From Gelatoporia subvermispora B (taxonomy: Eukaryota > Basidiomycota > Agaricomycetes > Polyporales > Gelatoporiaceae), in assembly GCA_000320605.2 (NCBI GenBank), contig KB445803.1, positions 516,714 to 580,713 on the forward strand: DNA of 64,000 nt. The letters are read 5' to 3'. Positions 33,241 to 45,817 of this stretch are shown here, piece after piece. The position numbers were made by a program, and so were the translations under genes. Position 1 is the first letter of the stretch. Each line of letters opens with the position of its first letter. Below the pieces are notes generated by a model that did not search any database, was not told the DNA's origin, and was given only the letters and a program-made list of their open reading frames with translations.

Positions 33241-35941
33241 CTATAGAGCATCGAAGTTGATATGGTGCGATGCACGTCGCCTTTCGAGCTCGTCTTCCCT
33301 CTGCACGGATGTCAGTCAAGTACAGCCGGATTACCAGCCTCCCACTCAGACGCACCTTTTCATTCAGATGCAATACGAACACAATTATCGCCAAGACGAT
33401 AGTCGCGGCGACCACTGTCACTGTCACCCAAGGAATCCACTCGCCTGGCCGCAGGTACAATTCCCTCTTCCATCCATCCTCGCCCTCCAATGGCGGGATA
33501 ATGACCAACTTTGAGTTCGGGATCACACCTTCCATGTCAATGAAGTGTTGCTTTGTATGCTTTGTTGAGCCGACAAACAGGTTCTCGATATAGTTATTTG
33601 TGCGACCAAGACCGAAGTACGCATACGGCGTCAGGAGGGAGTGGTAGGACGTCTGCGGCAGCTGACCAACTAATGAAGAGTCAAGTGACGGCATATTGTA
33701 GTGAGAGCATCATCTTCACCTTGCGCTGCAGAACGACCGCCGGCAGTATCGAGAACGGTATATTTATACGTAGCGCCCGAATAGCTGACTCCAAACGGCT
33801 GTAATATAGGTCAGTAATCGTGGCAGCGAGCTCTAGGGTTGTAATCATACATGATACTTCGCAGAGCTGTTGGGCGTGGAACAGAGTCCGCTTCCGCAAG
33901 CACCATTGAGGACTGGGCACCACGTCAGTTAGTAGAGAGCCGAGCCGACTGTGACTGCGTGCCCACCTATCGCCTTGAGGAAGAAAGCATCGTAGTAAAA
34001 GTTGTTCTGCACAAACAGGATGTTGCCTTGGCCTTGCGAGCCAGTGCGCTGCACCATGATATCCAGTGTTCCCTGTGAGATGAACCTCGTCAGAACGCAG
34101 TGATATTATATAAACCTGAGCCGTACTGACGTCCTCATCGACGTCCAAGAAAGCGATAGACCGCGCATCCTGGATGCCTTTAAGCGGGTCTGCGCCCTTC
34201 TTGACGACATTCCAGCCCCTCCGACCGCTCCCACTCGCAGCACACCCAGCAACGTTCTTACCACACGACACAGACAACGCCAGAGCCGGCGTCAGAGACA
34301 TCTGCGAACCAGACCCTGTCGCAAGGATCGCAAGGATGTCTGGGAAGCCATCTTGATTCGCATCGCCTAGTTTGATAGGTATTGGAAGAGGAGGGCTGAA
34401 TGAGGTGTCAAGAACCAGGAGCGATGAAGACGAGCTAGATGTCTGCGGGAAGATGTCCGACACGGGGATGGTGACGAATGCCTGGAAAGTGAACCGTCAG
34501 CCAGCGTGATCATAACTTCTTGTTAACCCCACATACGTCATTGTCACTGCTCGGAGTCAGGTTGAACGTGAAGTCGGGGTCTGCGGTGCACAACTCCTGA
34601 GGTGGCCGGCAAACCCGCTTGCCATTCTGGACACCAGAGGAAGTCGTAGACGAGCACAGTGGGAGCTGCTTATTATATGCAATGTTGATTGCGCAATTCG
34701 AGCCGATGCCTGTTGACGAAGAGACTGAGCTACAGGTTGTGAACAGCATATCCAGGGTCCCGTCCCTGTCTGTGCATAATTCAGGTTGGGGTTTGAACAA
34801 TACAACAATACGAAACGGATTACTGTACCAATGTCAGCGAACGAAACAGTCTGGACACCGTCGGGTAGACGTCCGAGCTGTGCAAGAGCGAAGCCGTCCG
34901 CCTTGTTGTTCACCCAGATCTGGAAGTATTTCGACCTCGAGTTCTGCTCATCGCATACGAGGAAGAGGTCTGAGAGGGGTTCTTAGATTCTGCTCGACTC
35001 GAAAGGCAGCCAGACATACCTGCAAGACAGTCTCCGTTCAGGTCTACTGCTGCATTACTATGCGGGTTAGACAGTGTGCATTGCGCGCCCTCGAACTTGG
35101 GATTTGTGCTACGGGTTGAAATTAGCCCCCACCAGAGCGATCGAATACATCAGGCCTCTCACACATCGAATATTTGAGAGTTAGGTTGGGAAGAGTTCCA
35201 GACATTGCTCCACACTTTGAATGAAGAGCCAGAGGAGGGTCGGGCGGGGATCCCCAAAAGGTCGATCTTGAGGTCGCCATTGAAATCCATGGGAATGGGT
35301 TGTGACATTGTGGACGGGGGCGCAGACACAGGATTCATATCTACAAACCATGAATCCCTCGAGGCGGAGAGGGATGGATATGGACTACCCACCAAAGCCT
35401 CCCATAGGAGAGGCCATATAGAGGTCGATAGCCAGCTGAAACGACCGCTGTGCTTGGCTCATTACTAGTAGGTCGAGCTTCCCGTCCTGCGTAAAGTCTC
35501 CAGGGACAACGTTGATCACTCTCTGTGGATGTCGGAACACTGCCGACTTCCTATACATGTAGTCCTCTGTCTTCGGTCAGATCGTGTCATCTCGAGCAAT
35601 ATGTCTTACACACCATGGTTCCAAAGGTATACAGAAAGCGTTTGCAAATCAGACCCAAGTCCTAACAGATCCAGACTGGCGGTACAGGTGAGCCATTCGG
35701 CTCATGTCGTTGCATGGAAGCTCACGACTCACAACTGGTCGCCGTTGAAGTCTCCGAAGGCAACAACACGGTCATCACTATCTACGCTCAATGAGCCTGC
35801 CTCTAGAAGTGTGTTCCCGCTGTATCGCTTTGGGGGGAATGGCCAGATTCCATGCGCAGGTTGTGTAAAGTTAGCCAATGCAAGGAGGGCACCGAAAGCG
35901 GAAGCACGCTTTCGCCCCCGCGCCGAACGAATACCACGCAT
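33241..35941 (-). CDS. TIP/ITFG1-like FG-GAP repeat membrane protein
   Basis: Homologue of the T-cell immunomodulatory protein family, a type I membrane protein with an extracytoplasmic FG-GAP propeller. The start at 35941 opens with a basic then hydrophobic stretch (RKRASAFGALLALANFTQPAHG) that fits a signal peptide. FG-GAP calcium-loop motifs follow in separate exons: VVAFGDFNGDQL, PMDFNGDLKIDLLG, LGDANQDGFPDIL, FLDVDED. Near the C-terminus come WKRELYLRPGEW, a membrane helix (WVTVTVVAATIVLAIIVFVL) and, after a short intron, a charged tail ending HHINFDAL at 33241, as in the family. Many introns of 50-70 nt. In other eukaryotes the family is poorly understood; a secretory-pathway or vacuolar location is inferred. 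Confidence 0.85.
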
Positions 35942-36318
35942 CGCAGACGGTCAGGAGAGACTTCGTTCGAGAACTAGAGATGGGTGCCCAGTAATCCCGA
36001 AAGAATTGGATAGACGTTGTGATGAATGGACGATGCAGTCACGGTATTCACAACGCGGAGCTACACGCGCAGACATGCACAGGCGCGACCTCCGCCACCT
36101 GCTGATTACGCGCGGTAGCGGGCCGAGAGACGGAGTGCGTCTTCTACGTCCAGATACTGCAGATACTGCACGCTATTCAATCGGGCGGACAAACTGAGTC
36201 CTTATGCGCACAGGAATCGTAAAAATCCGATGCGGATATGATAGTAATACACCGATATTGACTTCCTTATCAACAACACCCAGACATCTCCGTCGGTCCA
36301 GCGACCTCACATCCGGCG
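35942..36318. other. Intergenic, no gene recognised
   Basis: Upstream of the FG-GAP gene and downstream of the two-repeat barrel gene. No recognisable frame; presumed promoter of the former. Confidence 0.5.
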
Positions 36319-37924
36319 CTACTTGTACTCCTGTTGGACGGTGTGGGTGACCTCGATGTCCGCAATCTCCCTGATCTGCTTGAGGAGGTCTATCGCACCC
36401 GGGTCGGTCGTCACCAGCTTCCAGTGCGCCTAGAGGCCGCCGTCAGTTTAACTCATAGTCAGAACCCACCCCCACGCCGGCTTACCTCAACGGACGTCCA
36501 TCCTAAAATCAGCCCCACCATATCGCTGCGCTCAACGACAGGACCCCACACAGCGTCAATGAGTCCCGTGCCTTCGCGGGGCGCGCCCCCCGTGAGCAGG
36601 CTCGCGAGCTCTTCGAGCTTCTCCTTCGACTGTCCGGGCTTGAGCGTGAAGAGCGCAAGCTCCGTGACGGGCGCTCCGAGCGCGGCGTACGGCTCGCTCG
36701 TCGGCTGGACGTGAAGGATGCGTGGGTGTGTGCCCCAGAACTTGAGCACCGCCGCACGCAGCGCAGGGTACTCCTCTGGGTGCTTCTGCAGCGCCTCGTG
36801 GTGCCCCAGTGTCTCCCAGACTGCACGGAGGTGCGTTAGCATGAGCTCGGTGGGGAGAACAGAGGAGAGGCGCACCGTTGTAGATATAGCAGTCCTTCTG
36901 GTCCTCGGTCTGGAGACCGTGGTACACCCTATGTACGTATGCAGTCAGCATTTGGCAGGATGCAGCGATACGTAGGACCAGACGCGTACTTAACAATCCC
37001 AGGAAATCGCTTAAGGATGTCAAGCGCAGGCTGGACGAGGCTGATGTCTGCAGGGTTCTCGCGGTAGGCATCCGCAGAGCCGGCCCAGGCGATCTCGACA
37101 CAGGGGAGAGCAGATTTGTACTCCCGCTGAGCGGAGTGCGTGACCTCGATGTCTGCAATCTCCTTGATCTGCTTGAGGATGTCGATCGCACCCGGGTCGG
37201 TCGTCACCAGCTTCCAGTGCGCCTACACCTCTCCATCAGCGTGCCTGCTCCTCGGATTGCAACAATCCGGACTCGCCTCGACCGATGTCCATCCCAAAAT
37301 GAGCGCAACCGTATCGCTGCGCTCAACAACCGGGCCCCACACTGCGTCGACTAGGCCCGTGCCATCGCGCGGCGCGCCCTTGGTGAGCAAATTCGCGAGC
37401 TCCTCAAGCTTCTCCTTCGACTGGCCGGGCTTGAGCTTGATGAGCGCAAGCTCCGTGACGGGCGCGCCGAGCGCGGCGTACGGCTCGCTCGTGGGCTGCA
37501 CATGCACCATTTGCCCGCGAGTCGCCCAGAACTTGCGCACCGCCTCCCCTAGTGTGGGGTAAATCGCGTCCTTCATCAGAGCCTGATGGTGCGCAAGGGT
37601 CTCCCAAACTGTATTGTGGGGGCGTGCATGAGCGTGCGATTGAGGACCGCGACAGAGGCGGCACTCACCGATGTAGAGGTAGGTATCCTTCTGGTCCTCG
37701 GTCTGTAGGCCATGGTATGTCCTGCAGGTGCGGAGCGGGGCGGTTAGCAATCAATGTTGCGGAGGGGCTGCTCAGACGAAGGATGGTACTCACTTGATCC
37801 ACCCGGGCGTCTTCTTGAGAATCTCAGCTGCAGGCTGGACGATACTGGTGTCCGCAGGGTTCTCGCGGTAAGTGTCCGCCGAAGCAGCCCAGGCGATTTC
37901 TACACAGGGGAGAGCGGCAGACAT
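36319..37924 (-). CDS. Two-repeat fused dimeric alpha/beta-barrel (ABM-like) protein
   Basis: About 420 aa made of two ~210-residue repeats with the same exon plan. Repeat 1 starts at 37924 with SAALPCVEIAWAASADTYRENPAD; repeat 2 continues from EYKSALPCVEIAWAGSADAYRENPAD without stop or new ATG. Each repeat has YHGLQTEDQKD, VWETL.HH.AL, VQPTSEPYAALGAPVTEL, LKPGQSKEKLEELA, DAVWGPVVERSD and AHWKLVTTDPGAID segments. The end of repeat 2 is EYK plus stop at 36319-36321, while the matching EYK of repeat 1 runs on into Ser-Ala-Leu. The pattern fits an internally duplicated gene that fused. The fold call (two ferredoxin-like barrels per repeat) rests on pattern only; no enzyme activity is assigned. 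The last intron of repeat 1 (37223-37276) has a GCGAGT donor; repeat 2 uses GTAAGC at the same place (36430-36485). A CATAAATA element lies ~57 nt upstream of the ATG. Confidence 0.75.
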
Positions 37925-38613
37925 GATAGCGTATTCTGACTTGCGGAGATGGGAAAAGAGGAGCCGTTCCGAGAGGCGGTATTTATGTCTCGTCTACATC
38001 TCAGGAGGGCCGCGCCGTCTTGCAGGGTGAATCGAACTTCCCTCGAGGATTACTCAGGCTCAGTGGCGGCCTTGCGATCGATGACCGAGTGCTTTGCAAC
38101 CGTGCTCGCGCTTGTCAGCGACAATGGTACGAGATTACCGGAATCCGTTCGTGTTCTCATGGGATGAATGTAGAGAGTACCGTTTGCGACGAGGTACTAG
38201 ACCGTATTGGAGGATCACGGGAATAGGTGAAGCTGACATGAGCATGGCGCCGTACCCCCTCGAAGCACTCGTGTGTGGAGAGTTCACGGAATACCAATCC
38301 GTCCGATAAGCAATCAAATGCATGGGACTTGAAATGGTGTAGGACACTCGCACGCAGTTGACAGTGAGAAGGATCTTACACAGCCCAAACTTTTGACAAG
38401 GTCCGCATCCAGTCGCACCGCAACTTGTTAACTTCAAATCACACAAATGTTCCGCACAAAACGACAGAATGCATAGAATGAAGGGAATATGGAATTAATG
38501 CTAGGATACACGATACAAGACGATGATTGACACACAGCCGGGAGACGTCCGAATAGAAGCACACAGCAATGAACACACAAGAGAAACGACGACCGAGACG
38601 GGAACGGGTTACT
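37925..38613. other. Intergenic between the barrel gene and EF3
   Basis: No convincing gene. It holds the promoter of the barrel gene and the 3' flank of EF3. Confidence 0.5.
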
Positions 38614-41600
38614 CTACAACTCGTCGTCGGTGATCTCTTCGCCTCTCTTTTTCCGCGCCATGCGCTCCTTCTTGAGCTTCCGCGCCTCCGACGAAGTGAG
38701 CTTCTTGGTCTTCTTCGTCTCGATCTTGTTACCCATCGCATCGTACTGGTCCTCCTCCTCGCCGTCCTTCTTGTCGATACGGGGACCCGCACCCTGGCCC
38801 TCAACCCAGTTGTGGCCGGACGCCTCGAGGTGGCCGTCGCGCATCGCCCAGACTTCCTTGCACAGGGACTCGGAGAAGTCACGGTTGTGAGTGATCACGA
38901 GAACACCACCCTCGAACTCCTTGAGCGCCTTGATGAGCGCAGCGAGCGACTCACGGTCGAGGTAGTTAGTCGGCTCGTCCAAGCACATGATGTGGGGGCG
39001 GCGCCATGTCGCAGCACCGAGGACAACCTTGACCTTCTGACCACCGGAGAGACCACGCATGGTGTTGTGCGAGACGAACTCGGCCTCGAGACCGAAGTCG
39101 GCGAAGTGCTTCTCGATCTCGCGACGAACAAGGGGACGGAGGAGACCGAGGCGCTGCGCCTCACGGGTGTCGACCTCGAGGACCTTCTTCTCGAAGCCAC
39201 GCTTGATGAGCTCGTCACGCGGCAGCCAGATGTTCTCGGACGAAGACAGACCCTTGAACGAGACCTCGTACTCGTAGGACTGCTTGAGCTTCTTACGAGC
39301 GGTGATCTCGTCAATCGTGCGCTTCTGGCCCTCGACGACGACGATGGCACCCTCAGCCATCTTCTTCTGCTCCTCCTCGGTAATCTGGCGGGATTCCTTC
39401 ATCATCTCCTCGAGATCCTCACCGGTCTGGTAACGCCAGAGCATGTACTCGAGAGGGGTCTTGTCGAGGTGCTGATCAATGTGATGGAAAGCGTGCTGGG
39501 CGACGTAGCCGATGACCAAGTTGGGGTGCTTCCAGGTCTCACCACCACGGTTGGGCTCAGTGTCACCAATGAGCAACTTGACGAGCGTCGACTTGCCGGA
39601 ACCGTTGGGACCGAGGATAGCGACACGGGAGGAGAGGGAGACTTGGAGGGAGATGTCGTAGAGCTGCTGGACGGGCGAAGTCGGGTACTGGAAGCCAACC
39701 TTGCGCATCTTGATAAGCGACTTCTCCTTGGTCTTGACACCTTCGAGGAGCGGGGGGTCGGGGAGCTTGAACTGGTAGTCTTCGGCGGCCTCGAGAGTGT
39801 AGTAGGAGCGGGCCTCAGGAACTTGCTTCATGAACGCCTCAAGGTTACCCCTGTAGCGACGGAGCTTGAAGCGGTTGAGGTGGAGGACATCCGTAATGGT
39901 GTTGTTAAGGAAGCCAGAGTCGTGCGAAACAATGATCGACGTGCAGTTGGTAAGGCTGATAAGGTAGTTCTCGAGCCAAGCGACGTTGACAACATCCAAG
40001 TGGTTAGTGGGCTCATCGAGGAGAAGAATGTCGGCCTTGAAAAGCATGGCGCGGGCGAGCGCAAGCTTCATCTTCCAACCACCAGACAGGGCACCGATGG
40101 CCTGCTTCTGACGGTCGTCGCTGAAGCCGACGGAGGCCAGTGCCTCGATGACCTCCTCCTTCGAAGCCTGGACGCGAGTGTCGGAGACAATGAAGTCGAG
40201 AACGGTGGTGTCGGCCTCGCTACCGTCGATGTCGTGCTCGACGTAGAAGGTACGGACCTCATCGGGTGACGGGAATCCCTCGACTTGGCTGGGGACGAAG
40301 TCAGGACGTGTGTCAACACAGAAGAAGTTAAACATACCCGTTGGTGATCGCGCGCATGAGGGTCGACTTTCCGGTACCGTTCCTACCGCATAGACCGTAG
40401 CGGTGACCACGCTTGAGACGGAGGGTGGCGGTGTTGAGCAGGATCTTAGCACCGTAGGCGAGCGAGAACTGGCAGTTGCACAGATCCTCGCCCTCCTCCT
40501 CATCCTCGGGAACTTCGTTCTCATCGTCCTCCTGGGAGGCGAACTTGAGAACCCAGTCGTTGACAATCGAGATCGGCTCGGGACTCGAGGTGACGAACGC
40601 GAGGTACGGCGCAAATGCCTGCCACTCAGCGAGGTCGAAGTTCTTGACGTTGACGGCATTCGCAGCGAGGTTGGCGGCGTAGATCACGGCAACGTGAGCA
40701 GGAGACACCTCAGCACCGGCCTTCTTGTACAGACCGATAAGGGAGTGGCCGAGCTGCTTCTCGTCAGCCTTCTTGAGCGGGGGAAGGTCAGAACCGTCGC
40801 CGCTCGGGACTTCGCCGACCTGACGAAGGGTCGCGATCGCGCGTGCAACGACGCTACGGGCCTCAGGGTCACCGATGGTGGACTCGACCTTGATGAGACC
40901 GGGGAGAAGCTTAGGAATGAAGGGGCGGACGGTCACAGCAGAGTCCACGAGCTTAGCCATGTTGTCGACAATGCTAAGATCAGGAAGGTAAGCAAGTCGT
41001 AGAGCGCAAGAGATCGCAAAATGACGTACACAGCGACTTTACGCTTGATGGCGGTGAGCTTCTCAGTGAGACCACGCGACAGGAGGGGGACCATCAGAGA
41101 AAGGGTAGGAGAGTCTACTTCGGAAACGAATGTGGTCGCCGCGAGGAGACCGATGGTGTTCGGGACCTCCTCAACGGGATTAATCAGAGCCTTGATTAGA
41201 GCCGGAATAAAGCGTTCAATATCCTTGTTCGACACCAGGGCCGTGGTCTTCTCGAGCGAGTCACGCGCAGCCTTCTTCACGTCGGCCTTGGTGTCCCAGA
41301 TCGCATCAGAGAGAATGGGGACGATTTCGGGGGTGAGACGGGCCATCTGAACGGGGCATGAGGTAACAAGCTGGTTGAGGACGGTGATCGAACCAGTCTT
41401 GATCTGCCACTTGCCGGCCGTCTTGATCTCGTGAAGAAGGGCGGGGAGCACAAGTGCCGTAGCCCAGGGGTTCATGTGCGAAACGTACACGCGCACCGCC
41501 TCGACCGCCGCAGTCCGCACAGCGGGCATCTTGTCGGCAAAGGTCTCAAGGAGCACGGCGTAAAGGCCGGATTCGATGAAGAGGGGCTCAAGCGCCTTGA

Positions 41601-41907
41601 TGGCGTCCGAGTTGGCGAGAGCCGCAATGGCGTTCGCGGCGCCCTCGCGCGCAGCGGGGCTCTTTTTGTCGTTGAGCGCCTTCACGGCGGCATCGGCGAA
41701 GCCGACGGACTGGAGACCCGCGGGGCCATCCTTTTGGGCAAGCGCAACAAGCTGCGCAGCGACGGCGTCGCGGACAGCCTTGTCGGCAGCGAAGAGGGTA
41801 GCCACGTCGAACTGGCCCTCAGCGGGGGCAACAACGGCCTTGAGGGAGGCGGGGGCGGGGGTGGCAGCAGCGGTAGCGATGGCGGGCATGTCGTTAATCT
41901 TGGTCAT
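38614..41907 (-). CDS. tef3: Translation elongation factor 3 (ABC-F ATPase)
   Basis: EF3 is the fungal ribosome-bound ATPase that releases E-site tRNA during elongation. Three exons (introns 40974-41029 and 40289-40337) give 1062 aa. The start is the ATG at 41905-41907 (MTKINDMPAI). Residues ~30-420 are HEAT repeats. ABC1 has Walker A GRNGTGKST, signature LSGGWKMKL and Walker B LLLDEPTNHLD. ABC2 has GPNGSGKST, LSGGQKVKV and MCLDEPTNYLD, with the EF3-specific chromodomain-like insert between Walker A and the signature. The C-terminus is Lys/Arg-rich (SSEARKLKKERMARKKRG) as needed for ribosome binding. Codon use is strongly biased to C-ending codons, consistent with very high expression, and this creates a long meaningless antisense frame. 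Confidence 0.97.
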
Positions 41908-42744
41908 CAATTGGGGTGTGAGGTGCGCGTTTCGGCTGGGGTAAATGACGGGATCTTACCTGTAACGAGGTATGGAGGTTCTACTTGTATAGGGCGTAAA
42001 CGCAGGAGAAGGCCGTCAAGGAGTAAAGAGCAACTCTATTCTAGCTTGGCCGGAGCCTGTGGATTGCGCTGTAAGCAAACGCGACGAGGGTAAGCGGGAC
42101 AACGAGCAGCGTACCTCTATTAGACAAGAGAAAGGAGGAGGGGAAAAGGCGAGGATAAAGTTCGCTGCCCAAATCTTCCCAGCTTATATATCGCTTACCA
42201 TCTCGCCATATTGGGCGGACTCTGAAAAAAAGTGCGCCGGATGCCACGTGCCATGGGCGTCTCCAGCCGGCCGCGCCACCGAAGCTGGCTTAACTGGGCC
42301 AGCGCTAGCCCACACCAGGCCGGGCTATCCCCTCTGTGGCCACAGCCAAGGCCGAGACATGCTAAGGCCCTCTGCTGGCTGGCCCACTGCGCTGCCCCAA
42401 ACAACCCCTATACTCGGCTGGAGCCACCGGATGCAGTGCCTGATCCGGCCACAGCCTCCCCCGAGGCGCCTCCTTGCCCCGGATTGCTCGGGAAATTTCC
42501 TCGAGTGCGGGGAAAGTTACCCCACACATGACAAACGCCTGACGACGGCATCCCCTTGCTGGCATCCGTGCGTCCGTGCACACCCGCTGCTGGCACCCGC
42601 TGGCATATCGTAGCGCATCCACGAACAGCATCCGTGACATTGCCGCCCCGACCCCGGTCGGATCTATAGCTACACCGTCTCGTGCACGAGAAATGCCGAT
42701 CCGACCCTCTTTCCCCCGCCTCGCCAGCTCACCTTGGTCCGTCC
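41908..42744 (-). promoter_or_regulatory. EF3 promoter and leader region
   Basis: On the minus strand a TATATAAG box lies at 42183-42190, about 280 bp before the EF3 ATG. A likely leader intron runs 42069-42114 (GTACGC donor, TTACAG acceptor). A second possible donor (GTAAGA) lies near 41957. The rest up to 42744 is the 3' flank of the V-ATPase gene, without any other gene. Confidence 0.55.
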
Positions 42745-45700
42745 TTATTCCTTCTCGTCCAGCTTCGCGAAGCTCAGTGGTGTGAATGCCTGCCCGGAGC
42801 GAACGAGATATGAAATTAACGTGCCCCCGGCGTGCTGATTCATGTGCGGAACTTACATAGCCCCCCGCTTCGTAATGCTTGCTGTTGGCCTCCACCCAGT
42901 GCAGCCGCAGTGCATGGAGGAACGCGGACAGGCCCTGTCACGAAAATGTCCATATCAGTACACGTTCATCGCGCATAGCCATTAATCGCCCAATCGGGCA
43001 ACTCACCTCCATGATACACAAGATGCACACCGTCAGCACGAACCAGAGCACTCCCATAAGCCCAAGGGCAATGATACCAAACAGGCCCGAGATCCCGAGC
43101 ACCTTACCGAGTGTCATCTCCCAGAGCACCTCGGACAGCTGCGCGTGCGCAAGCGACAGGGCCCACAGACGGAGGTACGAGGCGGTGTGGGAAATGCACC
43201 CCAGACAGAACTCAATTGTATGAATGACTTGATGGATCACGACTTCGCCGAAATCATGGTGTTCCTATAGTAATAACCCGATTAGGACTTTGATATCGAT
43301 GCGCGAACCTGCAGTGAACTTACGTGTTCTTCATCCGCGTCTGCAACCGCCCCGTTGCCTCCTTCCTCGCCTTCAAGGGCTGTATCATCCGAGTGCCGAG
43401 GAACCTCGTCCGCACTGAGACCAACATAGCCCTGTCCTTGGATCTTCTTCATCTCCTTCCATTCCAGATACGGCTTTGCAATGAGGAGCCATGGCACACA
43501 GACAGCGGCAAGTAGAAGTAGAGCCACTTGCACTGGGCCCTGTCCAGGGTAAAGCTGGGTATCCGGGTCTACTGTGCCAGGCGAGAGGAACATCCCGATG
43601 AGCATGTTAAGGAGCGACGGAGGACCTGTTGAGCTCTTGGACCAGTCCACGGTCCACTTGTACAGAATGCAGACGACAAGGTATCCAAATATAGATTGCA
43701 GGAAGACCATTTGCGGGATGAAGTTGGTATAGATATCAGTCAGGCGCTTGAAACGAATGTGGTTTGGCACTTGGAGGCAAAGAGCGAAGGTCATCTGTAC
43801 TAATATTTGAGCAAAAGTCTCGAGTCAGACTAGGCACACTCACATGAATAACGCCAAGAACAATGGACAGCTTCATCTTGTACGAGTTCGTGAACAAGAG
43901 CGCGTTATCAGCACCGTGCCAGGCAGGGTCCAAGCCAAATGCATAGGTGTGTCCGTTCTGGATCGCGGTGACTGTCGCATTGACCGGGGCTTCTGGCCAG
44001 TCCCATCCCGAGTGGAAGAGGTGCAACGACTTCGAGAAGATATCGTTGTACATCAACCCGGTGTACATTGAGAAGGCGCCCATAAGCAGGATGATGTAGC
44101 GACCGCTGCAACAGTTCATAAGCCCAATGGCCAAATGATGATGCTGAATGAGACTCACAAGAAGAATGTTCCCACAATCTAAGAAGTAGTATTAGTATGA
44201 ACGTCACAAATTATAGAACGTGTACACACCTCTCCCAAATCCGCCTTCGCCAATTTGCGCTCCATGAGAATCATAGCGAGTGCTGCGACGAATGTAATGA
44301 AACCGTGGCCGATATCGCCGAACATGACTGCGAAGAGGAAGGGGAAAGTGATGACAGCAAACAATCCCGGGTTGACTTCTTGGTATGTAGCGATACCGTA
44401 GGCATCCATGATCGTCTGGAAGCCCTCAGTGAACTTGTTCGTGCGATTGAACGTCGGCGGGGTCTTGTTTGTGCGAAGCTCGTGTAGTATGGGAGGGACA
44501 TTAGTGCCAGATTCCTCCTGTAGAAGAGTAAGTAACAGATCATACTACTATAGGGGAGCACGTACCGTCGCATGCCTCAGTGCCACTTGGATCATAGGGA
44601 TATCCCTCGTCGGGACCCACCCTTCCGCGATGAGAGTCTTCCTTCTCGCATCGTAATTGAGGAGGTTCAGCGTCTCAAAAATCGCCTTCTCCTTCTTGAC
44701 GACATCCTGCCAGCTTGCGAGGTTCTCACCGACAGTAATAAGCTCCGCACGGCGGTTCGCGCCGGTATTGTATAGCACAATCTGGAGGTCCTCAAGGCGG
44801 GCGGTGACCTCGCGCATCGCGTCCGCGCGTTTGTCCGTGTTCGAGTCAATGGGGTAGATCGTCGCGCCCATCGACTCTGCGACCTTGCGGATCTTCGCGA
44901 GCAGCGTCTCACCATGGGCGAAGATGATAAACACGTTCTTCCGCGTCTCCTCGCCCGTGGTAGGGTCAACCCACGGCTCCGGGATGTCCGTGTGGTTCAT
45001 GTAGAGGTTGCCCCGCAGCACGCGCCAGAGCACGCGCTCGAACGTGGGTAGGCGTGAGCGCTCGATGGTCCCCGCGACGAACTCGAGGTCGAACTGGAGA
45101 CCGCTGCCGGAGTACCCGTTGTCGCGCTCCTCATGTTGCAAGAGGGGCGCAGAGCTGTCGTCGAGAGAGGTTCGGACATCAGACTGGTATCCTGAGGCCT
45201 TCAAAGGGGTGGTCAGGCCACTTCTAGTCACAGAGGGCAGGCCATACATACCCTCTCGAAGAAGACCGCTGTCTCCCGCAGAACATGACGAGCCTCTACT
45301 AGTTCCTTCATACGCTCAGAGAGCAGTTGATAGCTTTCGTTCATCTGCGTCAGTCTGGCTTCGTGCTCCGCGAGCTTCGTGTCTAGCTCGTCCATGGTCT
45401 GCTGTGCACGTGGGCCGACAGTGACTAGCGGCGCCGAGTCATACAGAGGGCGGATGGGCACTATGTCCTTCTCCTTCTCTATCTGAGTAGAGAAGAAGCG
45501 GACACGGCGGGCCATCTCGTCAATGCGACGGATCTCGCCGACAAAGGAGCGTTGAAAAGGGTTGACATCGGGATTCATCTACGACGGGGGATGCTCAGAG
45601 ACTGTCGCATCTGGTAAGAATTGTCAGCTCACATCTTTGAACTGCACGTCTCCAAGTTCTCCAAGTTCTGCGATGGCATCATGAGCTACTTCTGTTGGTA

Positions 45701-45817
45701 CAATGAGTTGCACCAGGCTCATAGGTTCCGAGCCTGCCCCATGATGATGAGCTATTACACCAAGCAGCAAACATTCCACATATACTCACGGAACAGTGAG
45801 GGATACTCGTCCCCCAT
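42745..45817 (-). CDS. vph1: V-type proton ATPase subunit a (Vph1/Stv1 type)
   Basis: Subunit a forms the proton half-channels of the V0 sector in vacuolar/Golgi membranes. The start at 45817 encodes [19 protein letters not shown], the conserved N-terminus, in a tiny first exon. Next come [19 protein letters not shown] and [21 protein letters not shown]. The cytosolic half continues with [18 protein letters not shown] and [33 protein letters not shown] sequence entering the membrane domain. The C-terminal half has about eight helices, including [30 protein letters not shown] with the essential Arg of the [10 protein letters not shown] helix. The final exon encodes [14 protein letters not shown] and stops at 42745. 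Many short introns. One isoform only is seen here. Confidence 0.93.

Noticed and set aside
32606..33694. A 362-codon minus-strand frame
   Set aside because: Only its first ~115 codons are a real exon (membrane end of the FG-GAP protein). The rest runs through an intron and antisense to the LACTB2-like gene.
38018..38045. GTTCGATTC box on the minus strand, like a tRNA B box
   Set aside because: The flanking bases do not form a T-arm stem and no acceptor stem is found.
38569..40269. A 566-codon plus-strand frame opposite EF3
   Set aside because: It is the exact antisense of the EF3 ABC domains. Strong codon bias in EF3 keeps the reverse frame open; its translation is low-complexity Leu/Val/Glu with no domain.
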